Notes: generated by a model not told the origin, from the sequence alone. A DNA stretch of 64,000 nucleotides from CAVPGP01 sp963718065 (GCA_963718065.1 CAVQYE010000015.1:1-64000), one strand, 5' to 3'. Numbered from the stretch's first letter, positions 53,568 to 60,568 are shown. Translations and numbers: made by a program.

Positions 53568-55796
53568 GTGATGAGGCGTTGCCCGGATGGGGTCGATGTT
53601 GGACCTGACGTGTTGCGGTCACAAACATTGCCCCTGCCCTGGAGCGTGCGAATCGTCGCAGTCTTGACGGTCTGCCTGTTCGTCGCCTTTTCGGCACACG
53701 CCCTGACCAACGTCGGTGGCAACGGGCTCGACTCGGTGTTCCAGATCTGGGTCAGCGGGGCCGTCGAGATCGGTTGCGGGCTAATCTGCTTCGGACGAGC
53801 CTGGCACGTCCGCACCGAGCGCGCGGCGTGGTTCCTAGTCGGCCTCGGCATCTTCTCGTGGGCGACGGCCGACATCTACTACTCGTTGCACCTCGACGAC
53901 GCCGTTGCGCTGCCGATCCCGTCGATCGCCGACGGGCTCTGGCTCGCGCAATATCCGCTGTCGCTGGCCGCCGTGGTGCTCCTGATGCGCTCGCGCCTCA
54001 CCAGCGGTGGCATCCGCGCCTGGCTCGACGGCGGCATCGCGGGCCTGGCGGTTGCGGCAGTGTCAGCTGCCGTCGTCCTCCCTTCCGTCCTCAACGGATC
54101 GGGAGGAACGCCGTCGTCCGAATACCTGACCAACCTCGCGTATCCCGTCGTCGACATCGTCACAGTAGGAGCGGTGTGCGCCGCGCTCGGCGCCCGGCAA
54201 TGGCGCCTCGATCGCATGTGGGGCAGCTTCGCGCTCGGCTTCATCTCCTTCGCCGTTGCCGACATCGTGTACCTCGTGCAGGCGGCGGCCGGCACCTGGG
54301 TCGACGGCACGATCATGGACGCCGGCTGGCTCGTCGCAGGTCTCGCGATCGCATGCGCGGCATGGCAGCCCCTCGGGCAAAGGGTCGACGCCGGTCACGA
54401 GGTGCGATCGGCTCTGATCTTTCCGTCGTTGTTCGGCGCGGCCTCGCTGCTGTTGCTGATCTGGGATCATTTCGACCGCCTAACGATGATCGCGATCGTC
54501 CTCGCGTCGGCGTCGATCGCAGCCGCTCTGGCCCGCATGACACTCGCGTTCGTCGAGAACCTGCGGATGGTGGCGCGCCTGCGCCGCGAGGCCGAGGTTC
54601 TCGCGTCGAAGAACGAGCAGCTTCTCGAGGTCGACCAGCTCAAGGAAGAGCTGCGTCAGGCACAGAAGATGGACGCACTCGGCCAGCTCGCCGGCGGAGT
54701 GGCGCACGACTTCAACAACCTGCTCACTGTCGTCTCCGGCTACACCGGTCTGCTCGGGACGAAGCTCGACGGAGACGCCGCCGCGACGCGGCACCTCGAC
54801 GCGATCTCGACGGCGACAGACCGCGCGACCGACCTGACACGGCAACTGCTCACGTTCAGCCGGCGGCAGGTCACCGAGTCGTCGTACCTCAACTTGAACG
54901 AGGTGATCATCGAGACGGCGGCCATGATGGCGTCGGCCCTCGACCAAGACACGCGGGTCGTCATGAATCTCGACGACGAGGTTGCGGCGATCCACGCCGA
55001 CCGTGGGCAGATCTCCCAGGTGCTCGTCAACCTGTTGTTCAACGCCCGCGACGCGATGCCGAACGGCGGCACGATCGAGATCGCGACCGCCGACGGCCCC
55101 CGCGCCGCGCTTCAAGACGAACGCTCGGTGCTCCTCACGGTCAAAGACACGGGCGTCGGCATCGATGAGGAGACGCAGGCCCGGATCTTCGAGCCCTTCT
55201 TCTCGACCAAGGGCGCCGGCGGCACAGGACTCGGTCTCGCGACGGTCTACGGCATTGTCGAGAGCAGCGGCGGCTCGATCACCGTCGACTCGACCGCCGG
55301 CGCAGGCTCGACGTTCAGCATCCTGCTGCCCGCCGCGATCGACGAACCGCCTGCGTTGGGCGCCGACGCTCCTTCCGCCGAGGAGGCATCGATCTTCCAG
55401 CGCGTGCTGCTCGTCGAGGACGAGCAGGCAGTCCGCGAGATCGTCGCAGAACAACTCGAGGCGCTCGGGCATCACGTCGTCTCAGCCCCAGACCCGGCGC
55501 GGGGATGCGAGATCTTCGCGGAGCGCGGCGACGATTTCGATCTGCTCGTCACGGACGTCGTCATGCCGGGGATCGACGGCTGGCAGCTTGCGAACCTGCT
55601 GCGCGAGCAACGGCCCGACCTGCCAGTGCTGCTGATCTCCGGTTACACGAACGGCGCCATCGGCAACTTCGATCTCACGGGATCGACAGCGTTTCTCCCG
55701 AAGCCATTCACGATTGCGGCCCTCGCCGCGAAGATCGTGGCCGTCGTCGCGGGGGCTCACGTCGCGGTCGAGACGACAGCCCTCGTGACCCGCTGA
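53568..55796 (+). CDS. Membrane hybrid histidine kinase with C-terminal receiver
   Basis: A 742-residue sensor kinase. The N-terminal 300 residues hold about eight hydrophobic helices (IVAVLTVCLFVAFSAHA through IFPSLFGAASLLLLIW), a membrane-embedded sensor. A coiled coil leads into HisKA with the phospho-His in LAGGVAHDFNNLLTVVSGY, HATPase (NLLFNARDAMPNGG, DTGVGI, GGTGLGLATVYG) and a receiver (VLLVEDEQAVREIV, phospho-Asp in LLVTDVVMPGIDG, LPKPF). The frame is intact. Starts are GTG 53568 or ATG 53571; the extra N-terminal 25 residues before the first helix are hydrophilic. No partner gene is adjacent. Confidence 0.92.
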   Translation: MMRRCPDGVDVGPDVLRSQTLPLPWSVRIVAVLTVCLFVAFSAHALTNVGGNGLDSVFQIWVSGAVEIGCGLICFGRAWHVRTERAAWFLVGLGIFSWATADIYYSLHLDDAVALPIPSIADGLWLAQYPLSLAAVVLLMRSRLTSGGIRAWLDGGIAGLAVAAVSAAVVLPSVLNGSGGTPSSEYLTNLAYPVVDIVTVGAVCAALGARQWRLDRMWGSFALGFISFAVADIVYLVQAAAGTWVDGTIMDAGWLVAGLAIACAAWQPLGQRVDAGHEVRSALIFPSLFGAASLLLLIWDHFDRLTMIAIVLASASIAAALARMTLAFVENLRMVARLRREAEVLASKNEQLLEVDQLKEELRQAQKMDALGQLAGGVAHDFNNLLTVVSGYTGLLGTKLDGDAAATRHLDAISTATDRATDLTRQLLTFSRRQVTESSYLNLNEVIIETAAMMASALDQDTRVVMNLDDEVAAIHADRGQISQVLVNLLFNARDAMPNGGTIEIATADGPRAALQDERSVLLTVKDTGVGIDEETQARIFEPFFSTKGAGGTGLGLATVYGIVESSGGSITVDSTAGAGSTFSILLPAAIDEPPALGADAPSAEEASIFQRVLLVEDEQAVREIVAEQLEALGHHVVSAPDPARGCEIFAERGDDFDLLVTDVVMPGIDGWQLANLLREQRPDLPVLLISGYTNGAIGNFDLTGSTAFLPKPFTIAALAAKIVAVVAGAHVAVETTALVTR

Positions 55797-55821
55797 GCCG
55801 CTAAGACCCTTGAGTCGCTAG

Positions 55822-55892
55822 AGACACCGGGCGGACTCGAACCGCCGTCTCGCGCGTTGCAGGCGCGTGCCTCGCCGCTCGGCCACGGTGTC
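55822..55892 (-). tRNA. tRNA-Cys(GCA)
   Basis: Acceptor GACACCG/CGGTGTC, anticodon loop CTGCAAC in CGCGC/GCGCG, T-arm GGCGGTTCGAGTCCGCC, complete cloverleaf. Last tRNA of the minus-strand array in transcription order. Confidence 0.92.
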
Positions 55893-55944
55893 GTACATAC
55901 GGTGGATACGGCCACACCGACGGCGGCCTAAACGCGGCTCTTTT

Positions 55945-55988
55945 GGCCGTGTCCCTGCCTCAGAGGCAAGGACATGGCCGGAACGGCC
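55945..55988. repeat. Dispersed palindromic element, copy 3
   Basis: Arms GGCCGTGTCC and GGACATGGCC flank the core CTGCCTCAGAGGCA, the inverse of the core at 22670 and 22770. A second small hairpin GGCCG-GAA-CGGCC follows directly, and a partial core GTGTCCTTGG next to it. It sits between tRNA-Cys and tRNA-Arg. Confidence 0.7.
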
Positions 55989-56009
55989 GTGTCCTTGGCT
56001 CTTGCCGCA

Positions 56010-56081
56010 AGCCTCCGAGAGGATTCGAACCTCTGCGCACGGGGTCGAAGCCCGGTGCTCTGTCCGCTGAGCTACGGAGGC
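56010..56081 (-). tRNA. tRNA-Arg(TCG)
   Basis: Acceptor GCCTCCG/CGGAGGC, D-arm TAGCTCAGCGGACAGAGC, anticodon loop CTTCGAC, T-arm AGAGGTTCGAATCCTCT. One mismatch at the base of the anticodon stem. Confidence 0.88.
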
Positions 56082-56092
56082 AGGTCGTGCAG

Positions 56093-56176
56093 TACGGGCG
56101 GAGGGAGTCGAACCCTCATGGGCCGTAGCCCGCCGGCTTCTGAGGCCGGTGCGTCAGCCGGTTGCGCCACGCCCGT
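56093..56176 (-). tRNA. tRNA-Leu(CAG)
   Basis: Class II tRNA of 84 nt: acceptor ACGGGCG/CGCCCGT, anticodon loop CTCAGAA in CCGGC/GCCGG, a long variable arm GGGCTACGGCCC, T-arm GAGGGTTCGACTCCCTC, discriminator A. Confidence 0.93.
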
Positions 56177-56217
56177 GTGGTGCGCCGCCACCGGACCTGC
56201 CGGTGGCGACGCGTCGA

Positions 56218-56794
56218 TCAGAGCGGGAAGACCCGCAGGTAGTCGTCCCAGATGAGCTCCTCGAGCTCCAGCGCGAAGCGCTCCGCGAACGGCTCGCCGC
56301 GTGCAGTGCGTCGCGCGGCCCACGTCGTCATCCGATCGTGGTGATGACCGAGCTCGTGCAGGAACACGTGCAGGAGCTGGTACGCCCGCGCCTGGTCCTC
56401 TGTCCACTCGGCGACCCAGCGGCCGCCGACCTTGCAGACGACGACACCGAGCCGCTCGAGCAGATCGGCGTGTTCTCGGTGCCAGCGATTGGAGATGCCC
56501 TCGAACCAGAGGTCCTCCGGCCATGCGCACACAGCGACCACGCCGCGCGTGTGCCAGCCCTGGCACTCGGTGTCGCCGGAGAGCACGAGCCAGTACAGGC
56601 CCTCCGCCAGCTCGTCCCATGCCGGGATGAGCTCGATGAACCGCGCCAGGTCACGCCGCTTGAGCAGGTGCCGGTAGCCCTTCGGGGGGCCGCTCCTTCT
56701 CGAACCGGGGGAGCTCGTGTCGGTTGTCTCGCGTCCACTCCCAATTCTCGGCGCCGTAGTTTCGGCCCAGACGCTGGCCCGCGTTCAGCTTCAT
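56218..56794 (-). CDS. HExxH metallopeptidase-like protein of the Ro60 operon, one frameshift
   Basis: About 191 residues. The ATG at 56794 has a strong ribosome site (GGGAGGAG) and begins MKLNAGQRLGRNYGAENWEW. One extra base in the C-run near 56690 shifts the frame; the remainder reads RHLLKRRDLARFIELIPAWDELAEGLYWLVLSGDTECQGWHTRG, and then VFLHELGHHHDRMT with an HExxH zinc site followed by a third His. A glutamate-rich end (FALELEELIWDDYLRVFPL) follows. The pattern suggests a zinc metallopeptidase or an inactive relative; no family name is certain. It is the last gene of the unit Ro60-basic protein-HExxH, flanked by tRNA genes on both sides, so its job may be linked to Ro60 or tRNA quality control (inference). 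Confidence 0.7.
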
Positions 56795-56825
56795 TGCTCC
56801 TCCCTTCCGTCTGTCGTTCGGCATT

Positions 56826-56860
56826 GGGGCCGCACCGGCTCCGTGAATCCGGTGCGGCCC
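56826..56860 (-). terminator. 12-bp perfect hairpin within the Ro60 operon
   Basis: GGGCCGCACCGG and CCGGTGCGGCCC surround a 10-base loop, between the 46-residue basic gene and the HExxH gene. No T-run follows; it may reduce expression of the last gene or mark an RNA processing site. Confidence 0.5.
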
Positions 56861-56869
56861 GCTCCGCCG

Positions 56870-57010
56870 TCATGCGGCCGGCCGCGTGGGCTGCCGCTCG
56901 TGCCGTGCCGCCTCGAGGCGCGCCTTGCGGCGGACGTCGAGCGCGATCACTTTTGCCGGGCGCGGTTCACGCTTCACGCGTGGCGCGGCCGGGACGAGGC
57001 GCAGATGCAT
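56870..57010 (-). CDS. Small basic protein (46 residues) of the Ro60 operon
   Basis: ATG at 57010 with ribosome site GAGGAG. The peptide is strongly basic (MHLRLVPAAPRVKREPRPAK, then VIALDVRRKARLEAARHERQ) with about 13 Arg/Lys, no Cys and no hydrophobic segment. An RNA-binding or RNA-chaperone function would suit its composition and its position 47 bp behind Ro60, but this is inference. No family recognised. Confidence 0.5.
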   Translation of the reverse strand: MHLRLVPAAPRVKREPRPAKVIALDVRRKARLEAARHERQPTRPAA

Positions 57011-57057
57011 CTCTCGCTCCTCTCTCTAGTCGATTGGGCGCCAGGGGCGCCCTCCGG

Positions 57058-58721
57058 TCAGAGAGCGCCCTTGGCGAAGTCGGAGATGAGCTGCGGCGTC
57101 GCGGTGTCGAAGCCGACGACGTCGAGCATCCCCGGGTCTGCGGGATCCGCGATCGAGAAGCCGTTCGAGACCATGCCGACCACGACCAGCCGGGCGTCGA
57201 TGCCCGAGGCGCGGCGGTACTCCTGCAGCGCCTGCGCCGGGTGCACGTCACCCGCCCAGGTCTCGGAGTCGGTGTAGATCACGAACGTGTCGATCTCCCG
57301 CTCGAACGCCTGCGCGTAGAGCATCGGCAGCGCGCAGTCGGTGCCGCCGAACGGCAGGTCCGACACCGTCTTCACGGCGTCGTCCAGCCGCTGTCGCGGC
57401 GAGATCGCGAGCGGCGTCAGGCCGTCGGTGTAGCCCGGCCAGACCTGGCGACCCCGCTTCTTGAAGCCGCCCTTACCCGCGAAGAAGCCCACGACCTCGT
57501 AGTGCTGCTCGGTTGCCGCCGTCACCAGCGCGAGCGCGGCCGACGCGTCGCGCGGAGTCAGGCCCGGCACGCCGGCGACGTGGCCGCCGACCATCGAGCC
57601 CGAGACGTCGAGAGCGAGCAGCAGCCGCGTGCGTGCCGGCTCGACGTTGCCGAACGCCAGGTAGAACGCGGCGTCGAGGGCGTCTACGACCTCGCGGACC
57701 GGGTTCCACTCGCCGCGGCCGCGGAAGCCGCGTCCCGACGTGTACGTGCGGAGCGCCGCAAGCACGGCGATCGGGTGCACCCGCGCACGGCGAATGCGAT
57801 CCACGTCACCGAGCTGCTCGACCACCTTCGACGTGCCGTCCGAGCCCGGCGCGAGCACGCCTGCGCGTGTCATCGTCGCCAGGTTGCGGATCAGCGCCGT
57901 CATCGGCATGTCCTCGAGCAGCGCCTCCCAGACCTCGGGCGAGGTCAGGTGCTCCGGCTTCAGGGCCTCGCGCGGCAGGCGGTACTCGCCGACGAGCGCC
58001 GCCGTCTCGCGCGGCGTTGTCGCCTCCTGGGCGCGGACGAAGCCCTCGACCAGGCGCGGCAGACCGTCGGTCTCGCCGCCGCGGACGATCCACTCGAACA
58101 GCCGAGCGTGCTCGGCCGAGACGTCGAGCTCCGGGTTGCCCGCGCCGACTCGACGAGCCGGGTGGGCCAGACGGAGCAGGTCGCGGTGCGTGACGCCCTC
58201 ACGCTGGCGGTACTTGACCGCCTGGTAGGCGAGCGCGTCGACCGGCTGCGCCGCGTACCAGCGGCCGACCGCGCGACGGAGCGAGCGGCCCCAGCCGCGG
58301 AAGCCCTCGACGAACATCGGCGAACTGGAACAGGTGCGTGCCCGTGCGGGCCACCTGCGGCAGAGCCTCGAACGCCGCCTGCCGCGTCTCCGCGTCGCCG
58401 ACGCCGGCTGCCAGCGCCAGCGCGTAGAGGGCCGGGTCGTTCTTCGGCGCGCGACCCTCCGTCGACACGCGGACGATCTCGGCGACCGCCCGTGCACCGT
58501 CCTCTCGCGACGCAGTCCTCGACCGCCTTCGCGTTCTCGCGCGTCAGCGTCCACTCGGACGCGTAGTACGAGCCGCCCTCCGAGCCGAGCACGAGGAAGC
58601 GGCGCAGCCGCGTCCACATGTCGACGGTCCAGGCGAAGCCGCCGGCCGAGTTCGGAACCTGGCCCGGCAGCGGCGCCGACTGGGGCACGCGACGCGTGCG
58701 GTGGCGCTTCAGATACGACAT
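57058..58721 (-). CDS. rsr: Ro60/TROVE-domain RNA-binding protein, two frameshifts
   Basis: Bacterial orthologue of the Ro60 autoantigen, about 554 residues. Ro60 is a doughnut-shaped HEAT-repeat protein that binds Y RNAs on its outside and ends of misfolded RNAs in its pore. Start ATG 58721 (MSYLKRHRTRRVPQSAPLPG), ribosome site AAAGGAG. TROVE sequence FAWTVDMWTRLRRFLVLGSEGGSYYASEWTLTRENAKAVEDC, then DPALYALALAAGVGDAETRQAAFEALPQVARTGTHLFQF, then YQAVKYRQREGVTHRDLLRLAHP, LEDMPMTALIRNLATMTRAGVL and HPIAVLAALRTYTSGRG. The C-terminal vWA-like domain keeps the MIDAS motif LALDVSGSM and GGTDCALPM. Indels near 58505 and 58325. Directly upstream lie four Y RNA-like units. Confidence 0.93.
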
Positions 58722-59099
58722 CGATCGTCTCCTTTCGTGTGTGTCGGTGTTGATCGCGGTGCGCGAAGAGCTCCGCCTCCGCCGCGAGAGCGTCGCGGAA
58801 GCGCTGGAGCGCGCCCATGAGCGTGTCGACCTTGAAGAGCGAGTTCTCACGCAGCTCGGCGGTCGCGACCGAGAACTCGAGCGTGGATCTCGTTCGACAC
58901 AGTCCGAGACGCGCAGCCGCGGTGACGGCTCGGCGGCGTCGCCGCCACTTGCGGACGCGACGTGTCCTCGACGAACACCCGGACCGCGCATCACCGTCAG
59001 ACCGGGCAGGTTGAGAAGCGTCCTCTCGTCGACACGCACGCCTCGCCGCCGGTCGTCCAAGCGTGGGACGCCGGGCGCGTACTTCGCCAGGTAGGACAA
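58722..59099 (-). CDS. Hypothetical protein at the head of the Ro60 operon, frameshifted
   Basis: The TTG at 59099 is preceded by GGAGAGGAGGACG. The protein begins MSYLAKYAPGVPRLDDRRRG, which shares MSYL and the following basic tone with the Ro60 start, continues LNLPGLTVMRGPG, and after one or more shifts ends with an amphipathic helix VATAELRENSLFKVDTLMGALQRFRDALAAEAELFAHRD. No stop is found before the Ro60 ATG in that frame, so the true 3' end is unclear. No family name; it may be a Ro60 accessory protein. Confidence 0.45.
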
Positions 59100-59127
59100 G
59101 GCGTCCTCCTCTCCTCGGAGTTAGGCC

Positions 59128-59259
59128 GCGGTCGTGTGTGCGGGGCGGATGAAAGAACTGAGCTACGACGCGATGCATCAGCGCCGGGCGGACTCGAACC
59201 GCCGACCTCCCGGCTCGACGAGCCGGTGCTCTCCCGATAACCGCTCCAATCCGGCCCGC
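59128..59259 (-). ncRNA. Y RNA-like ncRNA, unit 4 (next to Ro60 operon)
   Basis: Starts with GCGGGCCGGA-TTGGAG-CGGTTATC (59259-59236) and ends with the CACGACCGC motif (59137-59128). Inside are an anticodon-like arm CCGGC-TCGTCGA-GCCGG, a T-arm GGCGGTTCGAGTCCGCC, and CGGCGC pairing with GCGTCG across the loop TGATGCATC. A D-arm start TAGCTCAGTT follows. The acceptor-like stem is therefore closed by a loop instead of ending in free 5' and 3' ends. GCGGGCCGGAT can also pair with ATCCGCCCCGC near the 3' end (10 of 11). This layout is that of bacterial YrlA RNAs; as an ordinary tRNA-Asp it lacks a fitting 5' half. Confidence 0.65.
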
Positions 59260-59274
59260 AGCGGTGGTGGAACC

Positions 59275-59378
59275 GCGGTCATGTCGTGAAGGCCGAGCGG
59301 AGACCCGGCGCTCGCCGGGCGGAGGTTCTCGGCCTCCCGTGCTCCAGGGGTGAGATAACCGACCCTCTCCGGCCCGCG
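59275..59378 (-). ncRNA. Y RNA-like ncRNA, unit 3
   Basis: Box GCGGGCCGGA-GAGGGT-CGGTTATC at 59378-59355 and a diverged 3' motif CACGACATGACCGC at 59288-59275. The body holds GGAGG-CCGAGAA-CCTCC, a strong CCCGGC-GAGC-GCCGGG hairpin, and GGCCGAG pairing with CTCGGCC. No canonical T-loop is seen, so the tRNA-like module is either degenerate or different from units 2 and 4. Confidence 0.5.
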
Positions 59379-59400
59379 GTGGTTGTGCGTTCGATTGCTG

Positions 59401-59526
59401 CGGTCGTGGATGTACGGCCCGGACTGCTCTACCAACTGAGCTACCGGAGCACGCAGTGCTCCGAGCGGGACTCGAACCCGCGACCTGTCGATTAGCGAGT
59501 CGATAACCGGAACCTTCCGGCCCGCA
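59401..59526 (-). ncRNA. Y RNA-like ncRNA, unit 2 (best tRNA-like module)
   Basis: Box GCGGGCCGGA-AGGTTC-CGGTTATC at 59526-59503, 3' motif CCACGACCGC at 59410-59401. Between them, in order: an anticodon-side strand ending TCGAC-AGGTC, a perfect T-arm GCGGGTTCGAGTCCCGC, the stem TCGGAGC paired with GCTCCGG (7 of 7 with one wobble) closed by ACTGCGT, and a canonical D-arm TAGCTCAGTTGGTAGAGC. Then GTC can pair with GAC on the other side. This is a tRNA fold with a sealed acceptor end and its anticodon stem opening into the box-3' motif helix. Confidence 0.7.
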
Positions 59527-59544
59527 GCAGAGGCGTAGACGTCG

Positions 59545-59643
59545 CGGTCGTGGAGTGCGGTCGGGTGCGGCAGTCGAACCGCAGGGCGCTCGCGGCGCGG
59601 CTCCCTGCACCGTCGCCAGATAACCGAGCCGCTCCGGCCCGCG
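59545..59643 (-). ncRNA. Y RNA-like ncRNA, unit 1
   Basis: Box GCGGGCCGGA-GCGGCT-CGGTTATC at 59643-59620, 3' motif CCACGACCGC at 59554-59545. The body has a T-arm-like hairpin (TGCGG-TTCGACTG-CCGCA, loop one base long for a tRNA) and an AGGG...CCCT hairpin; GCGGCT of the box can pair with AGCCGC. It is 99 nt long. The tRNA-like module is less regular than in unit 2. Confidence 0.55.
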
Positions 59644-59671
59644 ACGAGTTGGTCGTGGCGGTGAAATGAGC

Positions 59672-59743
59672 AGGCCCCCCAGGAGTCGAACCCGGACCAG
59701 CGAGGTTGGAGCTCGCCGTGCTCGCCGTTACACCAGGGGCCTT
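59672..59743 (-). tRNA. tRNA-Trp(CCA)
   Basis: Acceptor AGGCCCC/GGGGCCT, discriminator G, D-arm TGGTGTAACGGCGAGCAC, anticodon loop CTCCAAC in GCGAG/CTCGC, T-arm CCGGGTTCGACTCCTGG. Confidence 0.92.
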
Positions 59744-59755
59744 CGAGGGATGAGA

Positions 59756-59829
59756 GCGGACGACCCGGATCGAACGGGCCTGCTTCGGAGTGGCGCTCCG
59801 GTGCTCTTTCCGTATGAGCTACGTCCGCA
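59756..59829 (-). tRNA. tRNA-Gly(GCC), irregular anticodon arm
   Basis: Acceptor GCGGACG/CGTCCGC and D-arm TAGCTCATACGGAAAGAGC are good, T-arm GCCCGTTCGATCCGGGT fits. The anticodon region GGAGCGCCACTCC gives GCC but with C instead of T before the anticodon, possibly a sequence error. Isotype is therefore tentative. Confidence 0.65.
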
Positions 59830-59834
59830 TGGAT

Positions 59835-59908
59835 ACGCCCGGCTGGATTCGAACCAGCGCCCTCTGCCGTCGCAAGACAGTGCTCGTGTCCACTGAGCTT
59901 CGGGCGTT
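59835..59908 (-). tRNA. tRNA-Arg(GCG)
   Basis: Acceptor ACGCCCG/CGGGCGT, D-arm AGCTCAGTGGACACGAGC, anticodon loop TTGCGAC in CTGTC/GGCAG, T-arm GCTGGTTCGAATCCAGC. G34 rather than the usual A34 (inosine) for the CGY box. Confidence 0.88.
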
Positions 59909-59915
59909 CGCAAGA

Positions 59916-59988
59916 GCCTCCGGCAGGAGTTGAACCCGCACCTCGGCCGTACAAAGGGCGCGTGCTTGCCGTTGACACTACGGAGGCG
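59916..59988 (-). tRNA. tRNA-Thr(TGT)-like
   Basis: Acceptor GCCTCCG/CGGAGGC is perfect. D-arm TAGTGTCAACGGCAAGCAC, T-arm GCGGGTTCAACTCCTGC. The anticodon loop TTTGTAC reads TGT with one C-C mismatch in the stem; a one-base shift would read TTG (Gln). Thr is favoured because it completes the isotype set. Confidence 0.6.
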
Positions 59989-60000
59989 TTGGACCCGGAT

Positions 60001-60069
60001 GGAGACGGTGGGAGTCGAACCCACTCCTACCTCGGTGCAAGCGAGGCGCTCTGCCACGAGACGTCCCCG
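60001..60069 (-). tRNA. tRNA-Ala(TGC)
   Basis: Acceptor GGGGACG/CGTCTCC with a wobble, anticodon loop CTTGCAC in CCTCG/CGAGG, T-arm GTGGGTTCGACTCCCAC. The D-arm (TCTCGTGGCAGAGC) is a few bases short, probably an indel. Confidence 0.85.
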
Positions 60070-60088
60070 GTCGACAGCGGGAGTGAGT

Positions 60089-60169
60089 GCGGACGGGTGG
60101 AGTCGAACCACCACAGCGCGAGGCAACGGCGTTACAGGCCGCTGAGCTCACCGGTGCTCAGCGTCCGCA
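60089..60169 (-). tRNA. tRNA-Tyr(GTA)
   Basis: Acceptor GCGGACG/CGTCCGC, D-arm GAGCACCGGTGAGCTC, anticodon loop CTGTAAC in GCGGC/GCCGT, a 13-base variable arm as in class II, T-arm GGTGGTTCGACTCCACC. Confidence 0.88.
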
Positions 60170-60179
60170 AGAGAGAGGG

Positions 60180-60252
60180 GCGGCCGACCGGACTCGAACC
60201 GGTACCGCGAGGTTCACAACCTCGGGTGCTCGCCGTTACACCACAGCCACCA
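60180..60252 (-). tRNA. tRNA-His(GTG)
   Basis: Acceptor GTGGCTG/CGGCCGC with G at -1 and discriminator C, the two His identity marks; anticodon loop TTGTGAA in CGAGG/CCTCG; T-arm ACCGGTTCGAGTCCGGT. Confidence 0.93.
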
Positions 60253-60259
60253 CGAGACG

Positions 60260-60330
60260 GGGACGACCGGAGCTCGAACCCGGACCTTTCGCCTGACAAG
60301 CGAGCGCTCTCCCTCTGAGCTACGCCCGCG
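60260..60330 (-). tRNA. tRNA-Asp(GTC)
   Basis: D-arm TAGCTCAGAGGGAGAGC, anticodon loop TTGTCAG, T-arm CCGGGTTCGAGCTCCGG. The acceptor strands GCGGGCG and TCGTCCC do not pair fully, most likely because of a base inserted in one strand. Confidence 0.75.
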
Positions 60331-60537
60331 AAGAACTGGAAGACGGGATCGGCTTCCCGCAACCGGAGGCAGAGACGTTGCCGTCTGAGGGCTCCGGAGC
60401 CAGCTGTTGCCCATCGGCGCTCCTGCCAGCGCGTGTCCGCACCGCCACCTCCTCACCGGTTGGCCCTGGAGGCTTCTCGAAGCCAGCTGCACGTTAGGCC
60501 CGCGCTCTGCACCAGCCCTTGTTCCGTCACTTCCTCG

Positions 60538-60557
60538 GCCCGCCCGTCAGCGGGCCG
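60538..60557. other. Hairpin in a 238-bp gap of the tRNA array
   Basis: GGCCCGC and GCGGGCC surround CCGTCA. The gap 60331-60568 has no tRNA, no T-loop sequence in either orientation that folds, and no convincing ORF; this hairpin is its only clear structure. Confidence 0.4.
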
Positions 60558-60568
60558 AATCCTTCAAT

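Noticed and set aside
55867..56255. Short plus-strand frames through the tRNA-Cys, repeat and tRNA-Arg genes
   Set aside because: They run through tRNA genes; peptides such as GFEPLRTGSKPGALS are typical false translations of tRNA sequence.
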